Source: Liolophura sinensis
Lineage: Eukaryota > Mollusca > Polyplacophora > Chitonida > Chitonidae
Length of the DNA: 64,000 nt
Assembly (NCBI RefSeq): GCF_032854445.1
Contig: NC_088301.1
Span: forward strand, 39,047,187-39,111,186
Reading direction: 5' to 3'
Part shown: piece by piece, positions 11,166 to 24,721 of the stretch
Layout: the number at the start of each line of letters is the position of its first letter
How positions within the stretch are numbered: position 1 is the first letter of the stretch
Made by a program: the position numbers and the translations under genes
Notes under the pieces: generated by a model
Told to the model about the DNA's origin: nothing
What the model saw: only the letters and a program-made list of their open reading frames with translations
Databases searched by the model: none

Positions 11166-14095
11166 GATCTCTATATATGTCTGGACATCAACTTTGCCTT
11201 ATTCTTCAAATCTGTTATTCCTATTTCCAAGCAAGTCAAACACAGGCTCAAGTCATTGTCTTCTTCAAATAAGTCTTGCAAAAAGAAGAGATTTTTTATC
11301 AGAGTCTGTTGACTCTGTGAGTCAGACTGGAAGAAGAGCAGACGGCATGAAAAAGTAGTCCGGCAGTGCCAGCATGAGGTTCAGTCATGTCAGCAGTGAA
11401 ACAACAAAAAGTCACTGGTCATAGTAGGGTGACACTGAATGTGTATGTCCATGTAAATGATGAAAGCTGTAACCCACGAGTCAATGTCCTTGATTGATTT
11501 TGTCATCAATTTGGGTCGCATTATAGCATAACCCTCATGCCGAAGCTTAGTGAATAGGATGGTTGTGAAATGCCTTTGTTTGACTTAAGAATCAGGGAAA
11601 AATCAATATTGTCTTGTTTCCAGATTGCAGTGAAAATGACACAGTTATCAGTGAAGTATTTCTCACATTTGTATAAATAATAAAAAGTAATAAGTAATAC
11701 TACACTAGTAGACGCTCCAAAAACCCCGTATTAACCAAAAGATCAGTATCTTTGCTTGGTGACCATTGGACACACCAAAATGTCTTGAATAAACCACGCA
11801 ACAAGGGCAGCTTAGTTCGGTTTTCTTCACTATAGCAATATAGGGATCGACTGGATGGGCATGTTTCAGTAAACGCCGCCAATAATATGGCGTAGCAAAC
11901 TTTGCAATGGTGATACCTCCAACGTAGGTTTTCACTTGCCAATGAATAGCCAAAAGTCCTTTATCCACACACCATGGTTTGTAACACCCGCCACTGAAAT
12001 TCTAGCGACCATGAAGGGGCAATAAAAACCTTACGGTTAATGGGAGATAACCCACTGACAATTACCTACCACGTTCCATAAACGAACTTGGATAGTCATT
12101 ATTAAAAGTCAGGTCTCAACGTATCGTTGACGGTATATTAGTCGTCAAGACCCTCAAGGCAAAATCCTGATGCGTATTTCTGAGAGGCGTAAATATCTCT
12201 TCATTTAAAACCTGAAAAGAACTTTCCCATTGCAACTACAAGAATAAAAAACAAGAACTCTCTTCAGGAGCAAGTTGAATCCTTCACAATTGATTGTTTA
12301 TTATGGTGTCAAGTAAGGACTGCACTTTCTGTAGCATTCATGTTTGTCATATGATGAGATATTTATGCAATATAACAACATGCACCTAATTTGCATCAAA
12401 CATACTATTTATTTACTTTCGTATTTTATAGGATAATGATCTGTAATCTGTCTTTAATGATGTATTTTTTGGCCCAAGATCTGCAGCAGTGTCAGGCAAT
12501 GAGTATATATACAACACTCATCTTTAAGTCACAGGTGGTTGAATTACATGTCAAAATGATGCAGTCAGTGACAGTTTTGGGGGCTCTAAAGGTCTTAGAT
12601 TCTGCACGGAATGTCAGAAGAATAGATCATAACAGAGTAGGCTAAGAAGCAGATAAATATGGGCGGAATGAATGCAAACTTGCCCAATAAAGGTTATAAA
12701 ATATTAAATTATCCCCATTGAATTATTGAGTTCTTATTTTGTTATTGAACAGATCGCAACTCAAGCCTTACTTCCGTTGAACATCCAGGACATTTTGTAT
12801 TTTACTTTACAATGTCACAAAAAATAAAGTGAGGTGGAAAAATGTATCGGTCCCAATGTTAAGAAGCTACCCTGTATGAAAACCTTTGTACCTGTATATA
12901 TTTTGTGACTAGTAAAGGAAAATGTTTTCCACAGGCAAGTAGTTTACGCACGACTGGGTCCTTAGAGTGTGAGCACCATTATATAGCGTCTGATATCGAG
13001 TTTACAGCGATCAGGGCCAGTGAGCCTACAAATAAACGTCACCGCGGGCAATGCACTTTACATTAACCTGGCCCACGATCTAAGCGCGCCAACATACCAT
13101 AATAGGGCGAAGGTATGCCAGTCAAAACTTCACATGGGTATCATTTCTTATAATAAAAGAATACAATGCTGTTAATGTTAGGGGCCACTTGACATCCATG
13201 ATTTATTGCAAAGATATATACTGTGTGTATCTTTGTATATTTTTACCTAAAGGAAAGTTTTAAATATGTGGAAGTTGTCGTCATGTAACCCTTTGTCGAA
13301 TTGTAATGGTAATATTGCTCAATCCAGTTTTTAATCCCTGTGTATTTCGCATCAACACAAACTATTATAATGCTAATAATACTGAAACCAGTTTATAGAG
13401 CTTTTTTATTAGGTATCAACACATATAATGGCAATAGTGAAGTAAACAATTTTAGCACCTGTGCATTTTGCATAAACAGATTTCAGTTTACGCTCCTGTA
13501 TACTATACTATTGTGGGTAACTCCTTCAGTATTTCATATTCTACTCTTAACATTCACTATTTTGCGCATAAAATAAAAATAGCTTCATATTCCAAATGCC
13601 GTACATATACGAGCTTAGTTCGGAGGACTGAAAGAGATATTGTGAACAATCAGACACCTTCGTTTTACTTTCCATTTTAAACTGACCTATGGCTACTGCA
13701 TGAGTGAGGATTACGAAGACAAACGCTCAGCTTGATTTATACGATAGAGAGGCACACTGACAACCATCTTAGTGCTGCGAACAGACGAGTTTTGAGGATA
13801 TGGGCAGTTCATAGCCTCACATATGCATGTATACAGCACCGCCTTTACACCGCACACCTTGGTTGACTTACAATCACGAAAAGCCTTTTGTGAATCCGAG
13901 CATAAAGCCTTTCAAAAGAAACTCACTCTGAGTATTCGTGTATTCATATGTTGACGACTGAGCAAGGTCCCATCAGACAGTCCTCGGTCACCGACGTTAT
14001 ACCTTCGAATAAGTGTAATAGGTCCATGTTCACTTCTCCTTTTAATGATTTGTATACTGAGAAATTCGCCATAGCTTTTTCCTGTGCAGTTCACC

Positions 14096-17000
14096 ATGTT
14101 GTTGTTGACAATGTTGTTGGTGTTGCCCTTGTGCAGAGCACAGGTCAACAGTTTACCTGTGATCAGAAATACGACTTCAGGACAAGTTCTGGGTACGATA
14201 GACAACCCTTTACCAGCCAGCGTTCAGGTGGAGAAGTATTTCGGAATTCCTTATGCCAAACCCCCGGTCGGAGACCTTCGCTTTGAGGTGAACTCTAATG
14301 CCCGATAGCTTCTCTAATTGCATGAGAAATTTATGATATTACCTTATAATTTGTTTAGAATTAACTCACTTTTTACATGTGTTTTGGGACCATAACTCAT
14401 GCCGGTGTGTATCACCGATGTCCTTTTCCATGAACAAATGCCACCGTAATCATCGCTGCCAACTATATGATATGTTTCTGGAGTGTTTAGCTGACATGAT
14501 CTTATATTACTTTCTACAAGACTTTATGGCCTTACCCTGGTTTCCAAAGATATGTATGAAAGAATAAGGCTATATATTACGTATTATTTTTCAACGTGTG
14601 AAATATACTACTCAAGTTATTTCAAGTCGTAGGATCTTACACGGGTAACCAGAGCAAAGTCGTGGATTTGTATTAGAAAAGTGTAAAGCGGCGGTGTATG
14701 TTGAGTTATATGGTGATTAGTCATTGTCGAAGACTCCGCGTAAAACGTAGTGAATCCTTACTGAATTGTGCATTCCATTGTCACTGGTTTCTGTAGGCTG
14801 TAAACAAATCAAAATCACGAATGCAGAAATTGCTAACTCACACGCAAGACAATAATCTTATTATTATTTGTATACAGTTCTGCTTGAGTTTTACCTGCAG
14901 TTCGTTCACCTTGTAATTCAGGGCACTGAGTGACATGAACGGGAGAGAAAACATCCTCTACAACTGGTCATTGATCTAGTTTAGGAAATGCTTTGCTGGT
15001 CCTACGGTGGTTCCGCACTTCTTATTCGGTCCTGTTCATCACCGACACTTCTCCGTTTCTTGTATTCGTTGTTTAACATTTTGCGTCAAAGTCCTAACTA
15101 GACAATTATCAGGCTGCTTAAAAGAATCAAAAATGCTGCCCAAATTCTCCACATTCTATACATTCAGTGCATGGAACGCATAGTATCATTATTTGAGGCG
15201 ACAAAAAAGTGGCATTACAAGTACAACTTTAGTGAACTTTTAACACTCCATTCATAGTGAATGGATTTCATAGTGGTCTGTGGATACGGTGACCACCTGT
15301 AATCCATATTGTATACTATTTTGCCTCGGTAGTGCTTTTCTTGTTTGAAACGTATTCAATATTTTCCTGCAAAATCTGTGTCTGTAACCATTAATTCTTT
15401 TTCTATACAGTATCAGTCATATGATCTGACATCAGGCAGAGGATTTGGTCACATGTCTTTTACTCTATACAACACTGCGACCGGAAATGTTTTTACTATA
15501 TTAGTTTTCAATACATAATTTGTAATTTTTTGAGCCTTACATTGACTGATCTTTTAAATTATTGTATTTTCTCTTCAGTATAGTTTTCAATATTTTTTTA
15601 TGACGTAGAACCACCAAGGCTTTATCCTTCATGATTTTACTATATGTATTTTGTACTAAAACTCGTGTTATATCGATCTATGATTAATTTTCATATATCA
15701 CTTCAGGATCCGGTATTGATGTCGCCATGGGAACCAGAAGTCTTGGAAACGCTAAATCTACATCCGGCTTGTCCTCAGATAGATGAAGATATGCTATATA
15801 TCGCGGAGCACCGGGTTGACTTTAATCATACCGACGAGGATTGCCTTTATCTTAACGTCTTCGTACCAATCGTATGTACACATGAGCCTGATACTGTAAG
15901 CGCACGGGAGCTTCCGTGGCCGAAGGGATTAGCATGCCAGAACGTAGATCTGACAGCTGTTTCATTCTTCCCAGCTTAGCTTTCAGAAATACAGATCTGT
16001 ACTCTTAAATTCACTAACCTGGAACTTGGTGTTCACGAGTATGCTGTCCTCAAGATGTCAAAGCTGTGCGATACAAAAACACGTTTTCTGTAATCTTTCA
16101 GTAATTCTTACTTCATATCACCATGTGATTCGTGAATAGTAAAGACCATAAGGTCACAATTAACACAAATGTATCTGTTACTTCACTAACCGCCATTTTC
16201 ATTTAGAGTCGGCCGCACTCGGCATCGTCCTGAAAAATATAAACTCCTGGAATGATTTCATTGAAACCAATGAGATGTACACCATATATAGGGTGATTGA
16301 CAAATTGTTTGAGAGTCTTAGATTGAAATGAACAGAAATGAAATTATATTGTGAAAGAAGATGATTTTAATTTTGGGAAGAGCAGCCGAGTTCACCCTAA
16401 CAACGGAGTAACGTGATTTGAAAATAGCGGCTTGCAAAGTTTAGATGCCGTCCGTGTGGGTGCGTCGGTTACATTTGTGTTATTTGCGATGTTATGGTAT
16501 TTATTATTCATACATAATGAGGTGATATGAATTCAGAATTCAGAATTCAGATCACGGGACACCTATTTTTGTAGCGTACAGCGTTGGCATTTTGGAGACA
16601 ACACAGGTGACCGAGTTCCAGGCTACTGAATGTAACGATTCAGAGCGGTTAATGTGGAAGCTAAGGTGGGAACAATGCCAACCGATCTTAGAGCTACCCA
16701 GAACGGCACAATGATCCTCAAGCTTCCCAACAGTGCGGTCGCTGTGAGTTCAAGTCCAGCTTAGGCTGGTTTCCTCTCCGGCCGTTAGTTGGAAAGCCTT
16801 GCAGCAACCTACGGATGATCGTGGGTTATATAAATCAAATAAATCTACACGCATTACAATTCAGAATATACTGTAAAATCAAAAATATTTAAACATAAAG
16901 AGCTGGAGATCTAAAGCAGCATATAACACACAGCATAAAAGTGTGTGAGATATATGTACATTTTGACTGTAACTTTTTCCGGAGAGGCGACCTGTTCCGC

Positions 17001-20000
17001 TTCAAAAGCTATGGCTGGGTGAGCAGTGTATTCGTCACATTTATTATCACAATATGCTCTAGTGGGAATTGACTTAACATGTAACGTGGTTACCGATTTG
17101 CTCCATATAAAAAACAGGTGATTAGTTTTAAAGACATTTTTGTTACATTTTAAAAACGCCTCCTGGTGTTCATTCAGAAAAAAACTGTGTTTAGTAATTA
17201 AAGAGGTGTGCTTATTATTGTAAGCATCTCAGATGTTTACATGGTAGCCTACTGTGGTGGATAATTCCAATACTAGTAATCACAAATAGTCCAGTAAGCA
17301 TGAGTTTAAGTTTACATTAAGTGTAAAAAGCTGATTAACATGTAAAAATGGTTACTATAGTAGATATGTGGCATGTTTACATAATAAATACCAACTGTTC
17401 ATTATGAGTAGAAAACATGAGACATGTCCACGGTAATAAACACATCTGTTTTGTTACTACCCTAAAAAAATTAATCTAATTTTAAGAGCAAGTCTGTTGT
17501 CTGAGTGATGCAAGAATGTAGTTTGTTATTGCAGCAGGTTGTTCTGTTAAATATAACACATATTCTATTAATTCAGCATAGAGATTCTATAAAACTAACA
17601 GGATATTATGTTGAATATGACAGAACACTGGTTATAACAACGGAATACATTCTAGCATCACTCAGACGACAGACTTTCTGTTATTAAAAGATTAATTGTT
17701 TGAGTGTAAATATTTTTTTTATTTTTTATTTTTTTTTTTGTGTGAATACACACCAGGACGTCTTTCTAAATTATAACAGAAATGTACTTAGTTTGTTCTA
17801 TTCGTTTATAAATATTGGGATTATGATGAATAGACTTTTGATTTACATAAGATTTAAAGCTAAGTACATTATTAGGCAACATGCAGCTAAAAAAGTTATT
17901 GCTGCTGATCAACTATACATTTGAAGCATCACTATTTCTTTCAGCTGACAAACGCCACAAGGATTCCTGTAACATTTGACGCTAACAGCAACAATAGCAT
18001 TCCAAACGGAACGACCTATGGACAGAACGACGGCGAGCCTCTGGCAGTATTGGTCTTCATACACGGTGGCTCAAATGTAGTGGGTACAGCCAATATGTTT
18101 GATGGTGACGTGTTAGCGGCTACTGGGGGTATCGTTGTGGTTACCATCAACTACCGCTTGGCAGCCTTGGGTAAGTTGGCTTGTTTGGGGATTAACATGG
18201 TCAACATTACAGTATGATTATCACAGAACGTTGACACAGTAGGGCCGACCAGTAGGCTCACTTGCAAGTAATCAATTCCTTCCGAAGTGATACAATACTG
18301 GCGTGCCTCTATTTGGTGAATAAGTATTGTGTTGCATTTATCATATCCTTCTTAAACAAGGGAACATTCAGCGATCGCTTTTACAGTTTGTCCGTCCATC
18401 TCACTCAAATTTGTGTGGAGAATATCTCTGCAATTATTAGACATGGAATTGTAAATTTTATTTACTTACTTATTTGACAGGATTTTGGGGTTTTACTATT
18501 TTATTTAAAATGTTAATGGTTTTTCTTTGTGATGCCTTTTACCCACGAATTGGATATTTGTGCAGACCCACAGCAACGACGGTGTGATATCTGGCAAATG
18601 GTCACACGTAACCGGTGAAATAAAGCCTCTTGTCAGTTTACCTCAGTCAGGTTTTTACTCAGACTGGTCACGTAAATGCCTATATTAGCAATTTAGCAGA
18701 AAAAGGTTTTAAACGGCAGGGATGTTAATTTCAGTTTATTACAGGTAAAGGAATACATGCTATTCCGTCAGGTTATTGATCCATCTTCTGTCAAAATTGG
18801 TACTATAAGATCTTATGTAACAAATCTCTCTAAAGCAATTTAACAATTTACGTAAACATTCCCGTTTGATATTTTTGTCTGGCTTTTCAATTCCATGTAG
18901 AGGCGGCTATGTTCCAGCTATGTTCTATCTTGTAATCCAGACATTCTGCCCGACACAGTTCCAACCAGTGCTAATCCTATCCCTTTACAGAAATTACAAA
19001 GCAATGAAAACGGTCGATTTAAAATTTTTGATTTGGGGTTCTCCGCTTAATGTTGAGCAGCCATGGTGCCAGGGGGCGTGTAAATAGCTACTGTTTATGC
19101 ATTTACATGAACAATTAGCATAAAACACTGACTGAGGTAAACTGAGAGGCGGTCGTGGTTCACCGCTTACGCGTAACCATTTGCCAGCTATGACACTGTC
19201 GTCGCTGCTATGGCTTTACTCTTTATGCTTTATGTCTTTAATTATATAACATGTTGTCTGTCCCAGTGGTCTCATTGAGAATCGTCACTTAAAAATATAA
19301 CCATTTTTATGTCCAATATAAATGTGCCTATTTCCACTTGACTGTCCTAGAGACCTGGATATATTAAGTACGTTTACTAATAATGCTAATACTAAAAATG
19401 CATAACTTAGCCTAGTATCTTCATTTTGCAGGTTTCCTGGGCACAGGTCATCCAGACTTCCCCGGAAATTACGGGATCCTGGATCAAATCGCGGCTCTCC
19501 GTTGGGTACAGAACAATATCGCCTCCTTCAATGGCGACCCGACTAAAGTCACTGTGATGGGGCACAGCCAAGGTTCATTTGACGTGGGTGTACTTCTTGT
19601 CTCTCCCTTAGCCAAAGGTGAAAATCAAAACTTCGACGTCAACCATTGTTATTTACAACAAACACATACGTACATGGACATAACTTTAAATCAATGTTTC
19701 TACAGTTACACAGAGCTAAGACAAAGTTTCTTTACTAATTACATGATTACTCAGTAAACTGATTACATTTGGGGTGTAGTAACATTTTTCTTTGATCATT
19801 TGCTTTTGGTGCATATTTTCCTGGTCACGTTGTATTTCATGATTCTGTAATTGAAATTTAAAGAGAGTTACATATGTGATATTTGTTTCCTTTAACCTAT
19901 AGAGATAAGTAAACTGTACGATACATATTCTACAGGTTTATTTCGCACTGCTATATGCCAGAGTGGACCTCCTACATCTGCTTTGGCACATCGTCGATCT

Positions 20001-23000
20001 GATCACGATTCTGTACACGAGGTTCTCAGTCTTGGAATGATTTTCGGATGTCAAAATCTTACTCTTGCCGGCGTCAAGAATTGCCTGAAGAAAACTGACG
20101 TCATTCCGCTTTTAAAGAGCTACCCAGTGAGATTTTTCTTTGTTCAGTATAAAAGTACTACTTTTTCGCTTTTTGGAATTTAAAGCAGACTGAGATTAAC
20201 ACACTGAGATTTCACTTTGTCCAGTATAAAAGTACCAGTTTTTCGCTTTTTGGAATTTAAAGCAGACTGAGATTGACACGCATTGCTAACTGATATATTC
20301 AGTACTATTTTCATATGAAACTTGGAAAAAGTAGTTAGACAGAATTTCTTCATATAGTGTGAAGTAAATTTACGCTGGAGATATCTTAGGACACACTATT
20401 TATTGTAAATGTCCACTCAATAGGATGTTCTTAAATCTGTCTTTTTAGATCTATGACTATAATCAGTTCCCTGCCATCGTTGGGGACAAGGTGTTACCAA
20501 AGACTCCAGAAGAACTTATGAAGACAGCGGAACTCAACGCACAGACGCTTTTAATAGGGACCACCAGAGATGAAGCTGCGAAATGGTGTATGTTGTCTAC
20601 GATCGCTCATTGCGTTGCACGTTAGACATGACAACTGTTCACCTGATAATGTATTCATATTATGCAGATGAACTGAGGCACGTGGTGAAATGATAAAATG
20701 TACTAGGAAAGTGAAATAAGAAAATTCCAGTTTGATTCATGGCATCAATTCTGTGTCTTTTAAAAGATAATATTTGTGAACCTGTGGTTACAAAAGATGT
20801 AATTATCGGATCCCACTGCTTTAACTTTTCTAATTCTTCTTTTCAAATTGACAGCTAACGACCGTGGAGGTTATGATTTCTTATACGGCATTTTACAACT
20901 ACTACATGTGGTGCCTACCGCGATACATTTCAAAGGTGTGTATTTACAAGATAGGATTCATTTCATAAAGGGATTATGCCAACCTCAAGATCAAATTATG
21001 CTAACCATCTTTTCCATAAGTATTGACGTTCGTGGTTTACAGATGCTTTGTAGCCAGCTACCATTTACGTGCATATGGGCGTATGTACATGTATTAGCAA
21101 AATAAACACATCAGAAAACTATACTGCTATAGGACAAGAATTATATATAGTTGACCGGTATCCATTTATAATGACTTTGGTATATTTTTTCTATACAATT
21201 AAAATGCTTATACTTTTCAGACCTTGTTGCCTTTGAGTATACTGACATGAGCTACGCAAATAATGCGACGACAAACATCAGGATAGGCAGTATGGTTAGT
21301 TTTTACACAGTGTGATATTATACAGTGTCGCCTAATTTTGATAACACAAAGAAAGTCTCCTGAAAAATTTATATGTCAAAATTTTAATGTTGGGTGAATA
21401 AATATCTTGACGTGTAAGAATGAATAAATCTGCCTTGTATATGTTTATTGTATGTCTTTCAGCGCTGATGCCTTCCTAGATTTCTGACCATTACTTCTAA
21501 TATGAACAACAAGGATATACAATCTGCCATTTTAGACAAGCCCGCTAGGTTTTGAACAAATGGGCACCGAAAATATACGGCTAGCGACTGTATATGCATT
21601 CTGTTGAATAATATTGATAAGTTAACAGTTAGACTTCTGTACCAGCGTGGTACATGATTTTCTATACTTAATATAATTGTGTTCCCTTACAGCTTACCCT
21701 CCGTGTTTCCAGAATTCATGAAAGGTGTTGAATAGACTTCTGTTTATGTGAGACCATTCTTATTTCTAGACCAGAGACGTGTAATAAATTGACATGAATT
21801 GTTAAAGCAAAACCTTGAAGTAAAGGTAAATTGAAAAGAGAAAAATACGTAAGGGATGAAATCAGTATCCAATCGTGTATACCAGTACAGTTGTCGATTG
21901 CAACTGTTCATATATCCAGCCTGACAATCTAATTCAAAAGTGTCCATTGCAACTGTTCATGTATCCAGTCTGGCCGTTTAATTCAATACTACGAATGTAA
22001 GGCCTATGTGAATCTATGTACAGAGGCAAATAATGACTGTAATTCGCAATAAGATGCAAGAAAATTTCATTTCGGCCTTTATTTTTCCAAAATAAACATG
22101 CGTACGACCGGGAAGAACATCGCGTGGTTCTGTGTGTTTTATTTGAGATGGTAATTCCGCTTATTTAGATATATCATCTACTGAATGTAACAAAGGGTTT
22201 TGTACTGACTTTTTCCAGACATATGGAGATGCCGCCTTTGACGCTCCAACTATTGAGACCTTACAAATCTTGTCAAACAGAAGTCTTACCCTCTATCAGT
22301 ATCGCTGGGAATGGCGCTCAGATTTATATCCGGACCCAGAAGTTACAGGTATTGATTTCATACTTATTAGGTCCCGTTCTGATTCAGACGGCGTATACGT
22401 ACTGGCATGCAACTGGCATGGCAAATACAACTAACAGGCACATAACTAATGAGTTCGCATTTTCGAATCTAGCTCTGGTAGGTTCGGTTGTGACTTTAAG
22501 TGAGGAGGATTTTCAGGTGCTTGGCGAAAAAAAAAAACTATCAAGAAAACGTTCCTTTAATCCAGGCCCTTGGTATTATTCTCAAATGAAATGTAACCAG
22601 CTTCCATGTAAATGAAAAATTCTTGCGTACGCGTACACATTAGACTTAATTTATCCGATAACATATATAATACTTATCAATTTTGGATGTTTTCACTTTT
22701 AGGTGTACACCATGGTGTGGATCTTTTCTACCTCTTCGGGTCGCCGTTGACGGGACATGCGCTTTACAATTACACAGAACAGGACAAACGTATGAGTCAT
22801 CTTATGATGAAACAGTGGAGTCATTTTGTCAAGTTTAGGTACATATATATTATACTGCGATTTCATGCAGAGTTAAGCTGTTTTAAATGCGCAGGTTGAT
22901 TTGAGACCCTCTGACCTGATCCTTGAAAACGCAAAGTGCGATATTAAATCTGGTTTATTTTCACCTGTTAGCTACGTGACTTTAAGGCAGTTTGGGAGAA

Positions 23001-24038
23001 TGAGTGGGTTCATCTGTGCCTTGTGAAAGGTATCTTGATCAAATGCTCCAGGGACAGCATTTCTTTAACTATATGGCCTGCTATAAATGATGCTGCATTT
23101 TCGAATTCAACTCTTGATGTTTTGGCCTGGACTTTAATGTCAAGAGATTTGTCCGGTGCCTGGCGAAAGTGGGTGGTTTACTCCGGTCACTCCGTCTTCC
23201 AACTCACATAAACCTAACATTACTGCTTGAGCAAGGCGTTAAACACCAACAAAGCAAACAAATAAAGGACCTTAATAGCTTATGGCCATGTATCTTACAG
23301 GAATTTTATTCATATATAAACTATTTAAAGAAGAGTTGATATTAAATTAAACACCTCATTTCGTTTTTTCTTGTCTTCAGTATTTACCAATAAAACTAAA
23401 ATCGGAATTAGTCTTAGCCTGATTCCACAGAACTACTGTCAGTTAAGTTCATTAGATTGTTTATTTGGGGTGGTAATAACCTGCAATCTCCTTGTGGAAC
23501 AGAGCCGAGGACAGTAGTTGTAATCACTTGTAATAATTATTCTCCTCAGAAAGGGCTATTTGTTACTAACCTGGACTATTTGCTGGCAGGCAAGATATCC
23601 TCTGCCTCATTTTGGCTAATCACCATGCTTAATTATTACAGTTCCTTTGAGTTGAATCAAACAGACTGGCCTAACCCACCTGCTTTAGACGAACTGCCGT
23701 ACAACATCAACACGAAGGCCTACACCAGGTTCTTTTATAACAATGGCACCCCTGCAATGGCCCAAGGATTCAACCTGAAACCTCGACAGACAAAGTTTTG
23801 GACATCGATCATTCCAGATTTGTACGACCAAATTAACCGAACCCTCGCCGTATGGAATTCTAATCCCGATAATCCCACTGACCTTTTTGATATCGAAGGG
23901 CTCAAGGAACAGAAGGATCTATTCTTAATCCTTTTTCTCATTTTCATGGTTCTCTCTTGTTTTCTATTGTTTCTAATGTTGTTTATTTGTGTTCTGTATT
24001 GCACGAGTAAAAATTCAAGCAAATACTCGGTGAAATGA
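14096..24038 (+). CDS. Gene A: membrane-anchored type-B carboxylesterase / cholinesterase-like protein (11 exons, 638 aa)
   Basis: Exons, all bounded by AG/GT: 14096-14287, 15707-15871, 17945-18170, 19432-19617, 19936-20126, 20449-20587, 20855-20935, 21221-21294, 22219-22348, 22703-22838, 23642-24038; they join in frame to one 1917-nt CDS. The ATG follows TTCACC and opens a hydrophobic signal peptide ending near LCRAQ (about residues 1-16). Seen in order: [15 protein letters not shown] (about 48-63), type-B signature EDCLYLN (108-114; Cys86 and Cys110 probably pair), oxyanion-hole HGGS (159-162), nucleophile elbow GHSQG with Ser240, Glu362 in TRDEA, His465 in VHHGVD. One membrane helix lies at about 600-627, followed by an 11-residue tail. 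By family knowledge this is an ester hydrolase, here a type I membrane protein with an outside catalytic domain; the substrate is unknown. HGGS replaces the usual HGGG. Cholinesterase, juvenile-hormone-esterase-like or neuroligin-like names are all possible from automated annotation; the kept triad argues against neuroligin. Confidence 0.9.
16733..16845 (+). mobile_element. Truncated tRNA-derived SINE in gene A intron 2
   Basis: CGGTCGCTGTGAGTTCAAGT, CTCTCCGGCCGT, GCAGCAACCTACGGATG and a TAAATCAAATAAATC tail match the SINEs at 26405-26644 and 29491-29703, with the segment between GTGGGTT and the tail deleted. Confidence 0.65.
17470..17697. mobile_element. Foldback/MITE-like inverted repeat in gene A intron 2
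   Basis: The left arm contains AAGTCTGTTGTCTGAGTGAT (from 17490) and the right arm its near-complement ending at about 17678; GCAAGAATGTA pairs with TACATTCTAGC. Outside these, TTAATCT pairs with AGATTAA at about 17471 and 17690. Inner segments (GTTCTGT against ACAGAAC) also pair, so almost the whole 228 bp can fold into one stem. No coding content. Possible target duplication not resolved. Confidence 0.65.
18566..18690 (+). repeat. Interspersed repeat family R2, partial copy in gene A intron 3
   Basis: GTGTGATATCTGGCAAATGG, AAAGCCTCTTGTCAGTTTAC and CTCAGTCAGG follow the R2 head. A second, inverted R2 piece lies 390 bp downstream in the same intron. Confidence 0.6.
19076..19255 (-). repeat. 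Interspersed repeat family R2, partial copy in gene A intron 3, minus strand
   Basis: The + strand shows GCATTTACATGAACA, CTGACTGAGGTAAACTGA, GCCAGCTATGACACTGTCGT and GGCTTTACTC, the complement of the R2 head. With 18566-18690 it forms an inverted pair inside one intron. Confidence 0.6.
20131..20281 (+). repeat. Tandem duplication at the 5' end of gene A intron 5
   Basis: Two units of about 75 bp share GTATAAAAGTAC and TTTTTCGCTTTTTGGAATTT followed by AAAGCAGACTGAGATT. The first unit begins within the splice donor (GTGAGATTT); in the second unit the matching bases are CTGAGATTT, so no second GT donor was created. Confidence 0.8.
21888..21986 (+). repeat. Tandem duplication in gene A intron 8
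   Basis: GATTGCAACTGTTCATATAT and CATTGCAACTGTTCATGTAT begin two units about 50 bp apart; both continue CCAG(C/T)CTG and TTCAA. Confidence 0.7.
22400..22525 (+). mobile_element. SINE fragment in gene A intron 9
   Basis: GCATTTTCGAATCTAGCTCT, GTGACTTTAAGTGAGGAGGA and GTGCTTGGCGAAA resemble the head and body of the fuller copy at 23062-23273. The TTCGAATC part is B-box-like. Confidence 0.45.
23062..23273 (+). mobile_element. tRNA-derived SINE in gene A intron 10
   Basis: B-box-like TTTTCGAATTCAACTC, the body GTGGGTGGTTTACTCCGGTC, and the tail GAGCAAGGCGTTAAACACCA followed by CAAACAAATAAA. Tails of this form are typical of molluscan SINEs. A diverged second piece lies in the preceding intron. 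Confidence 0.65.
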
Positions 24039-24272
24039 TGTCAGTGTGGAATGAAACATATGTATTTTGCAACATTATATATTAACTCCTTGAACACCAG
24101 ATACCATTTATTGATGCTGCCAATAATATTTTAAACATTCGTTGGCATTACTGTACATATCAGTTTAAAAGTCTTTTCTGACCTTACAAAGTAGCACATG
24201 TAATAATTCTAGTGCGCATCGCGTTTGTCCGGTAAAAGCCGTTAATTTATGATTACAAAGATTTCTTTAATT

Positions 24273-24278
24273 ATTAAA
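24273..24278 (+). terminator. Possible polyadenylation signal of gene A (ATTAAA)
   Basis: ATTAAA occurs 235 bp after the gene A stop. It overlaps the left boundary of the TTAA MITE, so if used, the insertion would have supplied or disturbed the signal. No AATAAA is nearer; AATAAA at about 25153 is an alternative. Confidence 0.25.
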
Positions 24279-24721
24279 GGCAAAGAAAACACTAAGTTAT
24301 CAGTATATATGAGATGAAAGACAAATTGTTTGATTTATTTTTCAAGATTTTCTCCAATCGAGTAAACTGGTTTTAAAACACAGATTCTGCGTTGGTCAAT
24401 AATGACCCAAAGAGTATAACCGACATACGTCCATATTTTTGGCTTGAAATAGTTGGTTTCAAGGTCCAATCTGCAAATGCATTCATAGATTTATATGAAA
24501 ATGCATTTTTAATAATGAAACCTGGAAATCTATTTGATTTATTTGAAAATACGTGATGGGACGCCACTGTGCTTAGTATGATTAGAAAAGGCAAACGTAG
24601 AGATCAAAGCTATACTTCCATTTTACTATTACTAGGTTGAAAAAATTGTGAAAAAAAGATGTGGAACTATTTTATTGGTCTTTTATCTGACGTATATTTT
24701 ACATTAGTGTTTTCTTTGCCT
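24278..24721. mobile_element. MITE of 444 bp with TTAA target duplication, just downstream of gene A
   Basis: Both ends begin AGGCAAAGAAAACACTAA when read inwards (18 of 18 identical), with weaker similarity for another 25 bp. TTAA flanks both ends (24274-24277 and 24722-24725), which fits piggyBac- or Kolobok-type integration. No transposase is encoded; the minus-strand open frame inside is short and unrecognised. The left boundary is 240 bp past the gene A stop. Confidence 0.82.

Larger units (their letters stand above)
1..14095. other. Gene-poor region upstream of gene A
   Basis: Apart from the R1 and R2 repeats, the TIR repeat, two SINEs, a (TATG)n-like patch near 2910-2955 and the Crypton relic, no gene was recognised. 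Stretches 1-1090, 4530-5430, 5760-6540, 8130-9290, 9610-10650 and 11170-14095 hold only short open frames without motifs. No promoter element of gene A could be fixed with confidence. Confidence 0.55.

Noticed and set aside
11080-11358. 92-codon + strand open frame
   Set aside because: It is antisense to the recombinase relic, whose motifs lie on the minus strand.
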